This document shows positions 35,081-43,170 of a stretch of 64,000 nucleotides of DNA, one piece after another; the stretch's first letter is position 1; every line of letters starts with the position of its first letter. Below the pieces are notes generated by a model, which was not told where the DNA came from, ran no database searches, and saw nothing but the letters and a program-made list of their open reading frames with translations. The stretch is from SZUA-309 sp050185825 (lineage in GTDB: Bacteria; Pseudomonadota; Gammaproteobacteria; Pseudomonadales; Azotimanducaceae). The position numbers were made by a program, and so were the translations under genes. The stretch is taken from contig JBFWZA010000010.1 in NCBI GenBank assembly GCA_050185825.1, positions 158,434 through 222,433 on the forward strand, given 5' to 3'.

Positions 35081-36019
35081 TCAGTGCTCGTGCCCGGCAT
35101 CGGCTTTCTCCATGTCCGCCTTGATCAGGTAGCTGTTGCCGGATACGTAGACTTCGCCGGCCTGCAGCCCCTCGAGCACCTCGATCCGCTGCCCGTCCTG
35201 CCGCCCGGTGCGGAGGGTTCTCGCGCTGTAGATGTCCCCTTCCTGAACGAACACCACGGTGTCTGCATCCAGCGTCTGCAGCGCCGCACGCTCGATCACC
35301 AGATCGGCCTCGTGAACCGCCACGTGAATCCGGCCGGTGAGGTGTTGTCCGCTCACCATTCTTCCCTGCGGATTGTCCAGGGTCACCCTGGCGGTCACCG
35401 ACTGATCGGCGGCTGTGGCGAGGCCGATCCAGTCGATCTCCGCCGTGCCGAGCGGCGTGCCGTCCGCCGCATACACATCCACACGCGCCCCCTTGTCGAT
35501 CCTCGGCCGGTCGGCGGGAAACAGCGCCAGCTCCCCCCAGACACGGCGCGCATCCACGATGCGGAAGAGTGCGCGGGTCCCCGTGTGCTCGCCGGGGTTG
35601 ATCATCCGTTCCGTGACCGTACCGGCAATCGGTGCGGTGAGCGTGTAGCGGTTGAGGCTTTCGTCGCTCTCGACCTCCACGAGCACGCTGCCCGCAGTCA
35701 CCGTGTCACCCACGGCAACACGCACCGTTCGCGCAATACCCGGATACCGTGCGATGACCTCCCGGACCGCCGTGGGATCCGCCGTCACCGTGCCGTAGAC
35801 GGTGACCGCTTCGTCGATGACCCCGGGCCCGGCGACGGCGGTGATCACACCGGCTGCGGCAGCCATGTCCGGGTCGATGCGAACGCTGCGCGCGCTGGAC
35901 TCTGCATGCCCGTGGGGGTCGCCGGCTTCCCCATCGGCTCCGGCCGTCGTCCCCGCATCGCCGCAGCCACCCATCACCAGCAGTGCGATGCCCGTCAGTA
36001 CCGCGCCGAAACGATTCAT
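35081..36019 (-). CDS. czcB: CzcB-type periplasmic adaptor
   Basis: The protein has 312 residues. The N-terminal hydrophobic run ends LLVMGGCGD, possibly lipidated. Next come a histidine-containing segment (DPHGHAESS) and an adaptor fold: AVTVYGTVTADPTAVREVI, then a lipoyl-like pair (TVAGSVLVEVE region and LTAPIAGTVTERMINPGEHT) and a membrane-proximal domain. A C-terminal HEH tail could bind metal. It links the CzcA pump with the CzcC channel. Its start overlaps the czcC stop by 4 bases. It is shorter than classical CzcB and has little of the long helical hairpin, which fits the short-hairpin adaptors of HME pumps. Confidence 0.87.
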   Translation of the reverse strand: MNRFGAVLTGIALLVMGGCGDAGTTAGADGEAGDPHGHAESSARSVRIDPDMAAAAGVITAVAGPGVIDEAVTVYGTVTADPTAVREVIARYPGIARTVRVAVGDTVTAGSVLVEVESDESLNRYTLTAPIAGTVTERMINPGEHTGTRALFRIVDARRVWGELALFPADRPRIDKGARVDVYAADGTPLGTAEIDWIGLATAADQSVTARVTLDNPQGRMVSGQHLTGRIHVAVHEADLVIERAALQTLDADTVVFVQEGDIYSARTLRTGRQDGQRIEVLEGLQAGEVYVSGNSYLIKADMEKADAGHEH

Positions 36020-37290
36020 GGCCGACCTCCTGCTGCTGCGCCCGCATCCGGCACCATCACCCCGGTGAGGCTTTCGATCCGGGACCGGTTCAGATGCGCG
36101 CTGTACGCCTCCTCCCGGAGGGACGCACGCGCTTCCAGCAACCTGAGCTGAGCGTCGCGAAGGTCGAAGTACCCGTAGATGCCGCGCTCATAGGCCCGGT
36201 GCGCGTTGCTCACCATGCGTTCCGCAAGCGGCAGCACATCGTCGCGGATCGCTTCGAAACGATGCAGGTCGTGGGTGAGTGCCTGATGCAGGGCATAGAG
36301 CGTCGTTTCGATCTGTACCCTCGTCGCCACCCGTTCGCTGTCCGCCAGCGTCGCCTGCGCCCTGGCCTCACTGATCCGCCCCTGATTGCGGTTGCGGATG
36401 GCCAGCGGCAGCTGGAACCCCGCAACCAGAGCCGCGTCGTTGCCCTGGTTGTAGTAGCGCACACCTGCCTGCAGATGCCAGTCCTGCCTGGCCTGCGCCT
36501 GTGCCAGCGCGAGTTCCGCCTCCCGGAGGCGCCGCTCCGTCAGGTAGCGGTTGATCCGGGGATTGTCCCCCAGCCGACCGACCAGCGATTCGAACGTGCC
36601 GGCGTCGGGCAGCGTGTAGAGGTCGCCGGAGAGCTGCGTGAAGTCCACCTCCGAGCTGCCCCAGGTGGCGGCGAGCTCGCGGCGCGATACCAGCAGCTGA
36701 TGCTCGACGTCTTCCCGGGCGAGCGCCAGCCAGATCCGGTCCGCCTCCACCCGGTCCAGGTCCGCGCTGGGTGAGCGCCCGGCCGTCACCCGAGCCTGAA
36801 CGGCAGCGACCACCGCATCGCCGAGCTCAAGTGCCGAGTCGGCCTGTTTCAGGCGTTCCTGATCGTTCAACACCTTGAGAAAGGCCTCGGTGGTCAGCCC
36901 CGCAACGTCGAGGCGCTCGATCACGGCGTCCACGTCGAGCATGTCGAGACCCGCCCGGGCTGCAGCCACGCGCCGGTCCCGCTTACCACGCTCGAGTATC
37001 CAGGCGAGGCTCAGGGTGGTCTCCGCCTGATCCGCACCCTCGTAGAGACCGCTGCCGAGAAAGTCCTCCACGGTGATCGAGAGTTGGGGATTCGGTCCGA
37101 GACCGGCCTGCTCGAGGCGACCGGACTGTGCCTCCCGGCGGATGGGTGCCAGCGCCAGCGATGGGTTTCCGGCGAGCGCCCGTTCCACAGCGGCCTGCAG
37201 CTCCAGCGTTCCGGATACGGCCCCGGCATCGATCGTCACCAGGAAGGCGGCAGCGGATAGCGCCGCCCGGCAGACAGATGTCCCCCACAT
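36016..37290 (-). CDS. czcC: CzcC-type outer-membrane channel (TolC family)
   Basis: The protein has 424 residues with a signal peptide (CRAALSAAAFLVTIDAGA). The mature part has two repeated halves of long coiled helices and short strands, as in the outer-membrane efflux family: LELQAAVERALAGNPSLALA, LGPNPQLSITVEDFLGSGLY and HRAYERGIYGYFDLRDAQLR. It provides the exit duct of the tripartite pump. The gene order czcC, czcB, czcA, with 4- and 10-base junctions, marks a single operon; the small histidine-rich gene at 37358-37714 precedes it by 67 bases. Confidence 0.9.
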   Translation of the reverse strand: MWGTSVCRAALSAAAFLVTIDAGAVSGTLELQAAVERALAGNPSLALAPIRREAQSGRLEQAGLGPNPQLSITVEDFLGSGLYEGADQAETTLSLAWILERGKRDRRVAAARAGLDMLDVDAVIERLDVAGLTTEAFLKVLNDQERLKQADSALELGDAVVAAVQARVTAGRSPSADLDRVEADRIWLALAREDVEHQLLVSRRELAATWGSSEVDFTQLSGDLYTLPDAGTFESLVGRLGDNPRINRYLTERRLREAELALAQAQARQDWHLQAGVRYYNQGNDAALVAGFQLPLAIRNRNQGRISEARAQATLADSERVATRVQIETTLYALHQALTHDLHRFEAIRDDVLPLAERMVSNAHRAYERGIYGYFDLRDAQLRLLEARASLREEAYSAHLNRSRIESLTGVMVPDAGAAAGGRP

Positions 37291-37357
37291 GTGAATTCTC
37301 CTGAATGAGCTCGTAGTTGGCCCACCGCGTGCGCGGCGGACCCGACGGATCAGAGGT

Positions 37358-37714
37358 TCAGCAGGACGCCGGTGGCGCCCGCAGCGGCGGCCACCTGCCG
37401 CCGGGCACCCGGGGAACCGAAGGCGCGCCCGGTCCCGCGGTGCTCAGCCAGCAGATCAGCAGGAACGGCAGAAAGAAGAGCGGCAGGCACAGCTCGAGCG
37501 GTGCGAGCTTCACCCAGTAGGCGCCGAGCTCGACGAGGGCGACATCGACATCCGCCGAGTGGTCGTGCCCATCCGGATCCGCGCCGTGAACGTGCTCCGC
37601 GTGCAGGCCGGACACACCGGCTGCGGCACCCGAGTGCAGGTGCAGGCCCACCATCTGCAGCAGCAGCAGGGTGGCGCAGGAGAGCGCGAGGATCAGTCCT
37701 TTGAAGCGGCGCAT
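37358..37714 (-). CDS. Small histidine-rich membrane protein of the metal-efflux operon
   Basis: The protein has 118 residues from the ATG at 37714 (MRRFKGLILALSCATLLLLQ). A hydrophobic N-terminal segment or signal is followed by a histidine-rich loop (GLHLHSG; GLHAEHVHGADPDGHDHSAD), then a second hydrophobic segment (LPLFFLPFLLICWL) and a proline-rich basic tail. The histidine and aspartate cluster is a likely metal-binding or sensing site. By position it is first in the czc-like operon. Similar short histidine-rich proteins accompany czc systems as periplasmic metal-handling factors; this role is inferred. Confidence 0.65.
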   Translation of the reverse strand: MRRFKGLILALSCATLLLLQMVGLHLHSGAAAGVSGLHAEHVHGADPDGHDHSADVDVALVELGAYWVKLAPLELCLPLFFLPFLLICWLSTAGPGAPSVPRVPGGRWPPLRAPPASC

Positions 37715-37791
37715 CGGGGCACTATACCGGCCGCTGCGGTCCACGTCCCTAGGGAATCTCCGCAGGTACCGGAAGCCGCCCGCGGGATCGC

Positions 37792-39135
37792 TCAGCGCAG
37801 CGGCGAGAACATCAGCATGGGCTGGTCGCTGGTCGGCTTGAGATGCAGCGTCAGCCCGTGTGCGGAACGTTCCGCATCCACCATCTGATAGCCCTCCATC
37901 GCGAAGTGCAGACCGGAGAGCCACCAGCCGTTGTCGATCATGCGCGTCTCCCCGGGTCCCATGTTGTGCACGCTGACGACCGTGCTGCCTGGTGCGTCCA
38001 GGTGCACGAAACGTTTCCGGCAGACGGCCTTCTGCCGGCCGGAGACACGGCAACGCAGCCACACCGATGATCCTGATGCCGTTCGCCAGCGGGCCCCAGC
38101 CACCGGCGCTCGAGTGTCGTTCTGCCCTTCCGAGGTCCGGGCCTCGATGTGCAGATCCGGCTCCCACCAGCCGGTGATGGCGCCTGAAGGCAGCTCGTGG
38201 CAGACGGCCCGCTCGGCAGCCGACCGCCCGTCTTCTCTTTCCGGCTCTACGTCCTTCTCGAGCTTGAACCGGGCCAGAGCTGGAAACGCATAGAGGGTGG
38301 CGTGCAGCGGATCCGGCATCTGCTTGGGCAGCATGGGCTCGCCGCCGAGCGCGAGCCAGGTCTGCCAGGTGCCGAGCCAGGGAAAGACACCTTTCGCAGC
38401 ACCCGCGCCGGTGGTCACCGCCCCGAGCAGCTCCGGCAGGTCGGGATGCGCGAAGGCTTCGATGTCTTCGAATACGGCGCTGGCGAGCTCGGCGACGCTG
38501 CCGTGCAGCTTCTCGCTGCGCCGCCACAGACCGAGCGCCCACAGCTCGCGGGCGAAAGCACGCGGGTCGCCGAATCGCCGCTGCCGGAGCGTGTCCCGTC
38601 CGGCGAGGACCACCTCTGTGGCCAGCCGTTCACCCCGCCAGCGGTCGCCGAACTCGAGCTCCAGCCAGGCGGCGATCATGGCGTTCGAGGTCGTCGACGG
38701 TGCCGCCTCCCGGATGCACAGCTTCACCGCCTCGCGCACACGCTGCGCGCGTCTGTCTCCGAGCAGCGCCGCGTGGTCCCGAACCAGAACACCGAGCAGG
38801 GAGCCGATGATCTCCCGGGAGTCCGGGTCCATGACCTGTGCACGTCGGGCATCCGGTGTCCAGAGCAGCGGAAAGGCGCCCCGGTCCGGGTCCCGGCGTG
38901 TGGTGTTCTGCAGCGGCAGCAGCGTGTCGATGAGCAGGCGGCCGAGTCCGAGCTCGGTGTTGCGGCCGCCCGCGGCGGATGCCCGCGCAATCAGCAGGGC
39001 AGCAAAGGCGAGTGACTCCTGAACAACCCGGAAGCGCGGATCGTCGGACGATCTGAGCAGGGCATGACGATCATCGTAGCGCGCGAGCGCGCTTTTGATG
39101 GCCTGATCGACGAGCGCTTGCTGGTGTGGCTCCAT
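37792..39135 (-). CDS. Hypothetical protein, helical N-terminal and beta-rich C-terminal halves
   Basis: The protein has 447 residues. I chose the ATG at 39135 because GGAG lies 6 bases upstream; another in-frame ATG is at 39156. The first 270 residues look all-helical (SLAFAALLIARASAAGGRNT; WLELEFGDRWRGERLATEVV). The last 130 have tryptophan-rich strands (GWWEPDLHIEARTSEG; MIDNGWWLSGLHFAMEGYQM). A helical toroid followed by a beta sandwich is seen in some polysaccharide lyases and heparinase-like enzymes, but I saw no diagnostic active-site motif. No signal peptide is evident. It lies 56 bases before the second bactofilin gene end, on the same strand. Confidence 0.6.
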   Translation of the reverse strand: MEPHQQALVDQAIKSALARYDDRHALLRSSDDPRFRVVQESLAFAALLIARASAAGGRNTELGLGRLLIDTLLPLQNTTRRDPDRGAFPLLWTPDARRAQVMDPDSREIIGSLLGVLVRDHAALLGDRRAQRVREAVKLCIREAAPSTTSNAMIAAWLELEFGDRWRGERLATEVVLAGRDTLRQRRFGDPRAFARELWALGLWRRSEKLHGSVAELASAVFEDIEAFAHPDLPELLGAVTTGAGAAKGVFPWLGTWQTWLALGGEPMLPKQMPDPLHATLYAFPALARFKLEKDVEPEREDGRSAAERAVCHELPSGAITGWWEPDLHIEARTSEGQNDTRAPVAGARWRTASGSSVWLRCRVSGRQKAVCRKRFVHLDAPGSTVVSVHNMGPGETRMIDNGWWLSGLHFAMEGYQMVDAERSAHGLTLHLKPTSDQPMLMFSPLR

Positions 39136-39191
39136 CTTCCGCTCCGGCGCGGTCATCGCGCCGTATCAGGCCCTCCGCTCGATGCGAACGA

Positions 39192-39758
39192 TCAGTGCTT
39201 CGGGCTTCTGGAAACGTCCATGTCCACGGAGCCGCTGAAGCGGGCGCCGTCGGCGATGCTGATGCGTGCCGTGTAGACGTTGCCCCGCACCTCGGCGGAC
39301 TCGCGGATCACCACCGACTCCGAGCCGACGATGTTGCCTTCCACCGTGCCCTCGATGATCAGGTTCTTGGCGTCGATATCGGCGTTCACCACCCCGGAGG
39401 TGCCGATGATCAGCCGGTTGGCCGTGTGCCGGATCGAGCCCTCCAGACGGCCCTCCACCACCATGTCCTCGGCGGCTTCGATCTCGCCCTTCACGAACAG
39501 GGTCTTGCCGATGACGGACAGCCCTTCCGTGGTCATGTCCTGCGCCCGGGCGGCGCGCTGTGTGTCTTGCTTCGCTTCCATGTTCGTCTCAAACGCCTCG
39601 TGTTCTTCCATCGGTGGGGTTACGTCGGAAGCCGCTTCCTGTGCAGCCTCGATCGCGTCGGACCCGTTCTCAAGCTCGACCGGCGCCGGTTCCGCTGCTG
39701 CCGACGGCGGCGTCGCTGGCACCGTGGGTGAGTCCTTCTTCATCAGCCTGCGCAGCAT
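39192..39758 (-). CDS. Bactofilin (second of two tandem genes)
   Basis: The protein has 188 residues. The ATG at 39758 has GGGAG 6 bases upstream although it lies 89 bases inside the preceding bactofilin gene. A disordered acidic Ala/Pro/Glu-rich N-terminus (about 75 residues) is followed by the bactofilin core with repeating glycine-terminated strands: GKTLFVKGEIEAAEDMVVEG, RLIIGTSGVVNADIDAKNLI and IEGTVEGNIVGSESVVI. These form a right-handed beta-helix. Bactofilins polymerise without nucleotides and organise cell-envelope or polar structures. Its paralogue is the overlapping upstream gene. Confidence 0.9.
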   Translation of the reverse strand: MLRRLMKKDSPTVPATPPSAAAEPAPVELENGSDAIEAAQEAASDVTPPMEEHEAFETNMEAKQDTQRAARAQDMTTEGLSVIGKTLFVKGEIEAAEDMVVEGRLEGSIRHTANRLIIGTSGVVNADIDAKNLIIEGTVEGNIVGSESVVIRESAEVRGNVYTARISIADGARFSGSVDMDVSRSPKH

Positions 39759-40275
39759 CGCTATCTCCCTTGGCCGTGTCGGCCTCCAGTTCCGCTTTCG
39801 CCGGCTTGCCGGCTCCGACTTCCCGACTGACAGGCGCTTCGCTTCCCGTCGCTTCCCTGAAGCGGCGCTCGATGACGCTCACGTCCGCTTCCATGTCGAT
39901 GGCGCCTTTGAAGTTGGCACCCTCCAGGACGCCGACCCGCGGTGCGTAGACATTGCCGTTCACACTGCCGGATTCGGCAATCTGCACACGCCGGGTACCG
40001 TAGACGTTGCCGTCAACACGACCTTCCACCAGAACTTCCTGGGCCTTCACCTCCGCAGCTATCGTGCCATCCGCATGGATCGTGACGGTGCGGCTGTGAT
40101 CGATGAAGCCCTCGACGCGGCCCATGATCAGCAGGTCCTCCTCGGCGGAGACCTGGCCACGGATGACCACGGTAGGGCCGATCAGCGACCTGCCGGTGCC
40201 GCGGCTGGTGTCGGGGGTCATGCCTGGCTTCCAGCCGGGTGCTTCGCCCTGGCGGAAATCGGTGGATTCGCTCAT
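39670..40275 (-). CDS. Bactofilin (first of two tandem genes)
   Basis: The protein has 201 residues. A short N-terminal tail is followed by the beta-helical core (GPTVVIRGQVSAEEDLLIMG; RVEGFIDHSRTVTIHADGTI; VLVEGRVDGNVYGTRRVQIA) and a disordered C-terminal tail from about residue 135 rich in Ala, Asp and Ser. That tail is encoded by the same DNA as the start of the second bactofilin, in another frame. Two bactofilins in tandem often co-polymerise. They follow the UbiA-sulfatase gene by 117 bases on the same strand. The cellular structure they organise cannot be told from the sequence. Confidence 0.9.
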   Translation of the reverse strand: MSESTDFRQGEAPGWKPGMTPDTSRGTGRSLIGPTVVIRGQVSAEEDLLIMGRVEGFIDHSRTVTIHADGTIAAEVKAQEVLVEGRVDGNVYGTRRVQIAESGSVNGNVYAPRVGVLEGANFKGAIDMEADVSVIERRFREATGSEAPVSREVGAGKPAKAELEADTAKGDSDAAQADEEGLTHGASDAAVGSSGTGAGRA

Positions 40276-40392
40276 CGGTTAAGTCCCTGTGACCTGAGGA
40301 TGAGTAGGACTATAGAAGAGCGCACGAACCGTTCTGGAAACCCGTTCACACAATTCCTACAAAACCGTCCGCAGGCCCGACGGGGTGCACTG

Positions 40393-43140
40393 TCAGGACG
40401 ATCGGCGGCGCCGTTGGCGGCGATAGAAGAAGGTCGCGGCGACGGCCGCAAGCGCGGCGATCCCGGCCAGAAGGACCGTGCTGATGCCGACCGGCTGCCG
40501 GTTGAGCGTGTTGCGGGTAATGGCCTGCACCGGATCGAAGTCCGCCGGCAGGGGCACCACTCCGACGGATCGGGCATAGGCCTCGTAGCTGGCAGTCAGC
40601 GCCGCGAAGGTCTCGGGCAGCACCTCGGACAGATCCCGCGTCTCACCAGGATCCTCGCGCACGAAGTAGAGCCGCCAGGCCCCGTCGCCGTGAGGCAGCG
40701 TGTTTCGCACAAGCTTGTAGCCGCCCCGGAAAAGCGCCGAGTTGCCGGAGACCTCCATGCCGATCGCCTCTTCCTCGCCATAGACGGACACCGCGGAGCT
40801 GTCGAGGACGGGCCTCAAGCTGCGGCCGGTGAGTCCGTCGCGCTCTTCAGGCGCCGCCTCCGCGAGATCGAGAATCGTCGGCGTGATGTCGGTGACGAAG
40901 CTCATGGCGTCCACGAAGCCGAGCGCCGCCACCCCGGGACCGGAGACGATGAGGGGTACCCGCAGGCCGCCTTCAGCGGCGTAGAACTTGAACAGCGCGA
41001 ACGGCGACGCCGCAGCACTCGCCCACTCGGGGCCGATGAAACCCATGCTGCCCGGCTCGCCCAGGCGCTCGAGGTCATGATGGTAACCGTGACCCCACAT
41101 CCACAGCCGCATGGCGGGGTTGCTGAGCGGGTCGTTGAACTCGGGGCCGTTGTCCGAGGTAACGATGAACAGGGTGTTCTCGAACTGCCCGACCTCCTTC
41201 AGGTGGTCGACAAGCCGCCCCACGTGATGGTCCATGGCCTCCAGCATGCCGGCGTTCACCGCCATGCTCCGCGCCATGAGCCGCTGCTCGTCCGCATCCA
41301 GGTCTCCCCAGCGGCGCAGCGCCGGATGCATGTCGGCGAGCGGTGCCGTGTCGGGAACGAGACCCAGGTCCCTCGCCCGTTCCCAGCGCTGGCGGCGCAC
41401 CTCCTCCCAGCCTGTGGCAAAGACGCCGTCGTAATGATCGCTGAACGCCCTCGGCGCCTGCACGGGGATGTGCACCGCCTGAAAGGCCAGATAGGCGAAG
41501 AACGGGCGAGCGCCCGCGGCGTCTTCGGGTGGAGAGCCCGCGGCGTCTTCGGGTGGAGAGCCCGCGGCGTCGTCCCGAAGGTAGCCGATCAGGCGGTCGA
41601 CGAGCAGCTCCGAGGAGTAGAAGGACGCCGGCAGCGTCACCGGCTCACCGTCCTCGAACCAGGGTGCCGAATCGTAGTACGGGATGTAGGATTTCTGCTC
41701 CCAGTTGTCCGCGCCGGAGGCGTCCAGCGCCAGGGAGCGGTCGAAGCCGTGCGCATCCGGCAGGTCTTCCGGACGGCTGCCGAGATGCCATTTACCCGCC
41801 ATGTAGGTCCGGTAGCCCGCCCGCTTGAGCCGCGCCGCCACCGTTTCCACGCCGGCTTGGAGGTGCATGGCATAGCCGCGCTGTCCCGCCTGCACCTCCT
41901 CCAGGACCTCAGGAATGGTGGCCACACCGGTGAGGTGATTGTCGAGTCCGGTGAGCAGCATGGCGCGGGATGGCGCGCACAACGGTGAGGTGCGGTACTG
42001 GGTGAAACGCACGCCGTCGGCCGCCAGCGCATCGATGTGCGGCGTGCGCGCCTCGCCACCGTAGCCGCCAAAGTCCATGAACCCGGCATCATCCACCAGA
42101 ATGACCACCACGTTGGGAGGTGACCAGGGGGGCGACCAGGTCGCCGCCCGGGTGACGCCCGGTGCCAGACACAGCCCGACCAGCAGCAGCAGGCTCCAGA
42201 GCCGGGTGTGATCGAAGGCGAAGGCCACGTACCACAGCGGCCAGGCGCTCTGGGGATAGCCGGCCGGCGGCGTATCCGGCGCGGGCGCGCCGTACACCTG
42301 CCAGGTCCGCCGCGCTTTCGGCAGCGCCAGCAGCACGAGCAGGGCGGGCCAGGGCAGCCACCCGAGCAACACGACAATCGGCACGCCGAGGTACTGGAGC
42401 ACGAGCATCGCCCGCACCCAGCGGCGCGCCCGGACCGCCCCCAGCCGGACGGGCAGCGTCGCCACACCCTTGGCCCGGTCGAAATCGAGCTTGTCGATAT
42501 GCTTGCCGAAGATCACGAGCGTTGGTCCTATCGCATAAAGCAGCCCGACGACTGCCACCGACCAGTGCCAGGTGCCCGTGGCCGCGTAGTCCGTTCCGCC
42601 CACCATGAGCGGTCCCCAGACCAGCAGCACGGCCAGCTCTCCCAGCCCCCACTGTTTGAGTGGCCAGGTATAAAAAAGAAGAAAGAAGCCGCCGAGCACC
42701 ATGGGCAGGAGCAGCCCGGGCCCGGTGTGCCATACCAGCCAGGCACCCGCCAGAGCGGCCAGCCCGAGTGTCCAGGCGAGATAGGCGATGAGGCCTCGCC
42801 GGCTGAGCAGCCCGTGCTCCAGCACGTGCGCGCCGTAGCGCACCCGGAAATAGTTGCCTTCGTCGATGCCGCGCGCCGAGTCCGTCAGGTCGTTGAGCTG
42901 GTTGTTGGCGGCATGCGCCAGCAGCAGCCCCAGCGTGCAGACACCCCAGGCGAGCGGGTCCCAGGCCGGATCGCTCAGGCCGAGCAGCCCGCCGAGCGAC
43001 GCGGAGGCGAAGGTCATGACCAGCACCCCCGCCCGCGCCGATATGAGCCAGCGGACGGGCAGCGAAGCGGCCCGCCACGCCTCGGCGCTCACATGCGGCA
43101 CGGCGGTGAGTGCGGCGGTGAGCGAGATCCGCTCGCTCAC
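40393..43140 (-). CDS. UbiA-family prenyltransferase fused to a type I sulfatase
   Basis: The chain has 915 residues with no internal stop. Residues 1-310 are a polytopic UbiA/MenA-like prenyltransferase. Its first prenyl-diphosphate/Mg site lies at 79-93 (NNQLNDLTDSARGID) and the second at 216-233 (DKLDFDRAKG then LPVRLG). A hydrophobic segment (315-328, SLLLLVGLCLAPGV) resembling a former signal peptide leads into a sulfatase (about 343-870). This has metal ligands D350-D351, C388-A-P-S-R392 (cysteine converted to formylglycine by a maturase), K450-W-H-L-G and DNGPEF. A C-terminal membrane anchor ends in RRQRRRRSS. A periplasmic, membrane-tethered sulfatase joined to a lipid-modifying enzyme is unusual. 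It follows the peroxiredoxin gene by 30 bases. Confidence 0.85.
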   Translation of the reverse strand: MSERISLTAALTAVPHVSAEAWRAASLPVRWLISARAGVLVMTFASASLGGLLGLSDPAWDPLAWGVCTLGLLLAHAANNQLNDLTDSARGIDEGNYFRVRYGAHVLEHGLLSRRGLIAYLAWTLGLAALAGAWLVWHTGPGLLLPMVLGGFFLLFYTWPLKQWGLGELAVLLVWGPLMVGGTDYAATGTWHWSVAVVGLLYAIGPTLVIFGKHIDKLDFDRAKGVATLPVRLGAVRARRWVRAMLVLQYLGVPIVVLLGWLPWPALLVLLALPKARRTWQVYGAPAPDTPPAGYPQSAWPLWYVAFAFDHTRLWSLLLLVGLCLAPGVTRAATWSPPWSPPNVVVILVDDAGFMDFGGYGGEARTPHIDALAADGVRFTQYRTSPLCAPSRAMLLTGLDNHLTGVATIPEVLEEVQAGQRGYAMHLQAGVETVAARLKRAGYRTYMAGKWHLGSRPEDLPDAHGFDRSLALDASGADNWEQKSYIPYYDSAPWFEDGEPVTLPASFYSSELLVDRLIGYLRDDAAGSPPEDAAGSPPEDAAGARPFFAYLAFQAVHIPVQAPRAFSDHYDGVFATGWEEVRRQRWERARDLGLVPDTAPLADMHPALRRWGDLDADEQRLMARSMAVNAGMLEAMDHHVGRLVDHLKEVGQFENTLFIVTSDNGPEFNDPLSNPAMRLWMWGHGYHHDLERLGEPGSMGFIGPEWASAAASPFALFKFYAAEGGLRVPLIVSGPGVAALGFVDAMSFVTDITPTILDLAEAAPEERDGLTGRSLRPVLDSSAVSVYGEEEAIGMEVSGNSALFRGGYKLVRNTLPHGDGAWRLYFVREDPGETRDLSEVLPETFAALTASYEAYARSVGVVPLPADFDPVQAITRNTLNRQPVGISTVLLAGIAALAAVAATFFYRRQRRRRSS
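41512..41571. repeat. 24-bp in-frame tandem repeat inside the sulfatase domain
   Basis: Two identical 24-base units at 41512-41535 and 41536-41559, plus a 12-base partial copy to 41571, encode two SPPEDAAG blocks on the minus strand. They form a proline/acid-rich insert in a surface loop before ARPFFAYLAF. The repeat keeps frame, so it can vary in length without breaking the protein. Confidence 0.85.
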
Positions 43141-43170
43141 GGGTATCCCCTCATCCGGATCGCGGTCGCT

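Noticed and set aside
31918..35124. A 1068-codon plus-strand open frame across the CzcA-like gene
   Set aside because: It is antisense to an intact pump gene; its histidine/arginine-rich translation is a typical complement artefact.
37715..38542. Upstream open frame continuing the histidine-rich protein
   Set aside because: It is an alternative frame within the hypothetical gene 37792-39135; the ATG at 37714 directly precedes the hydrophobic segment.
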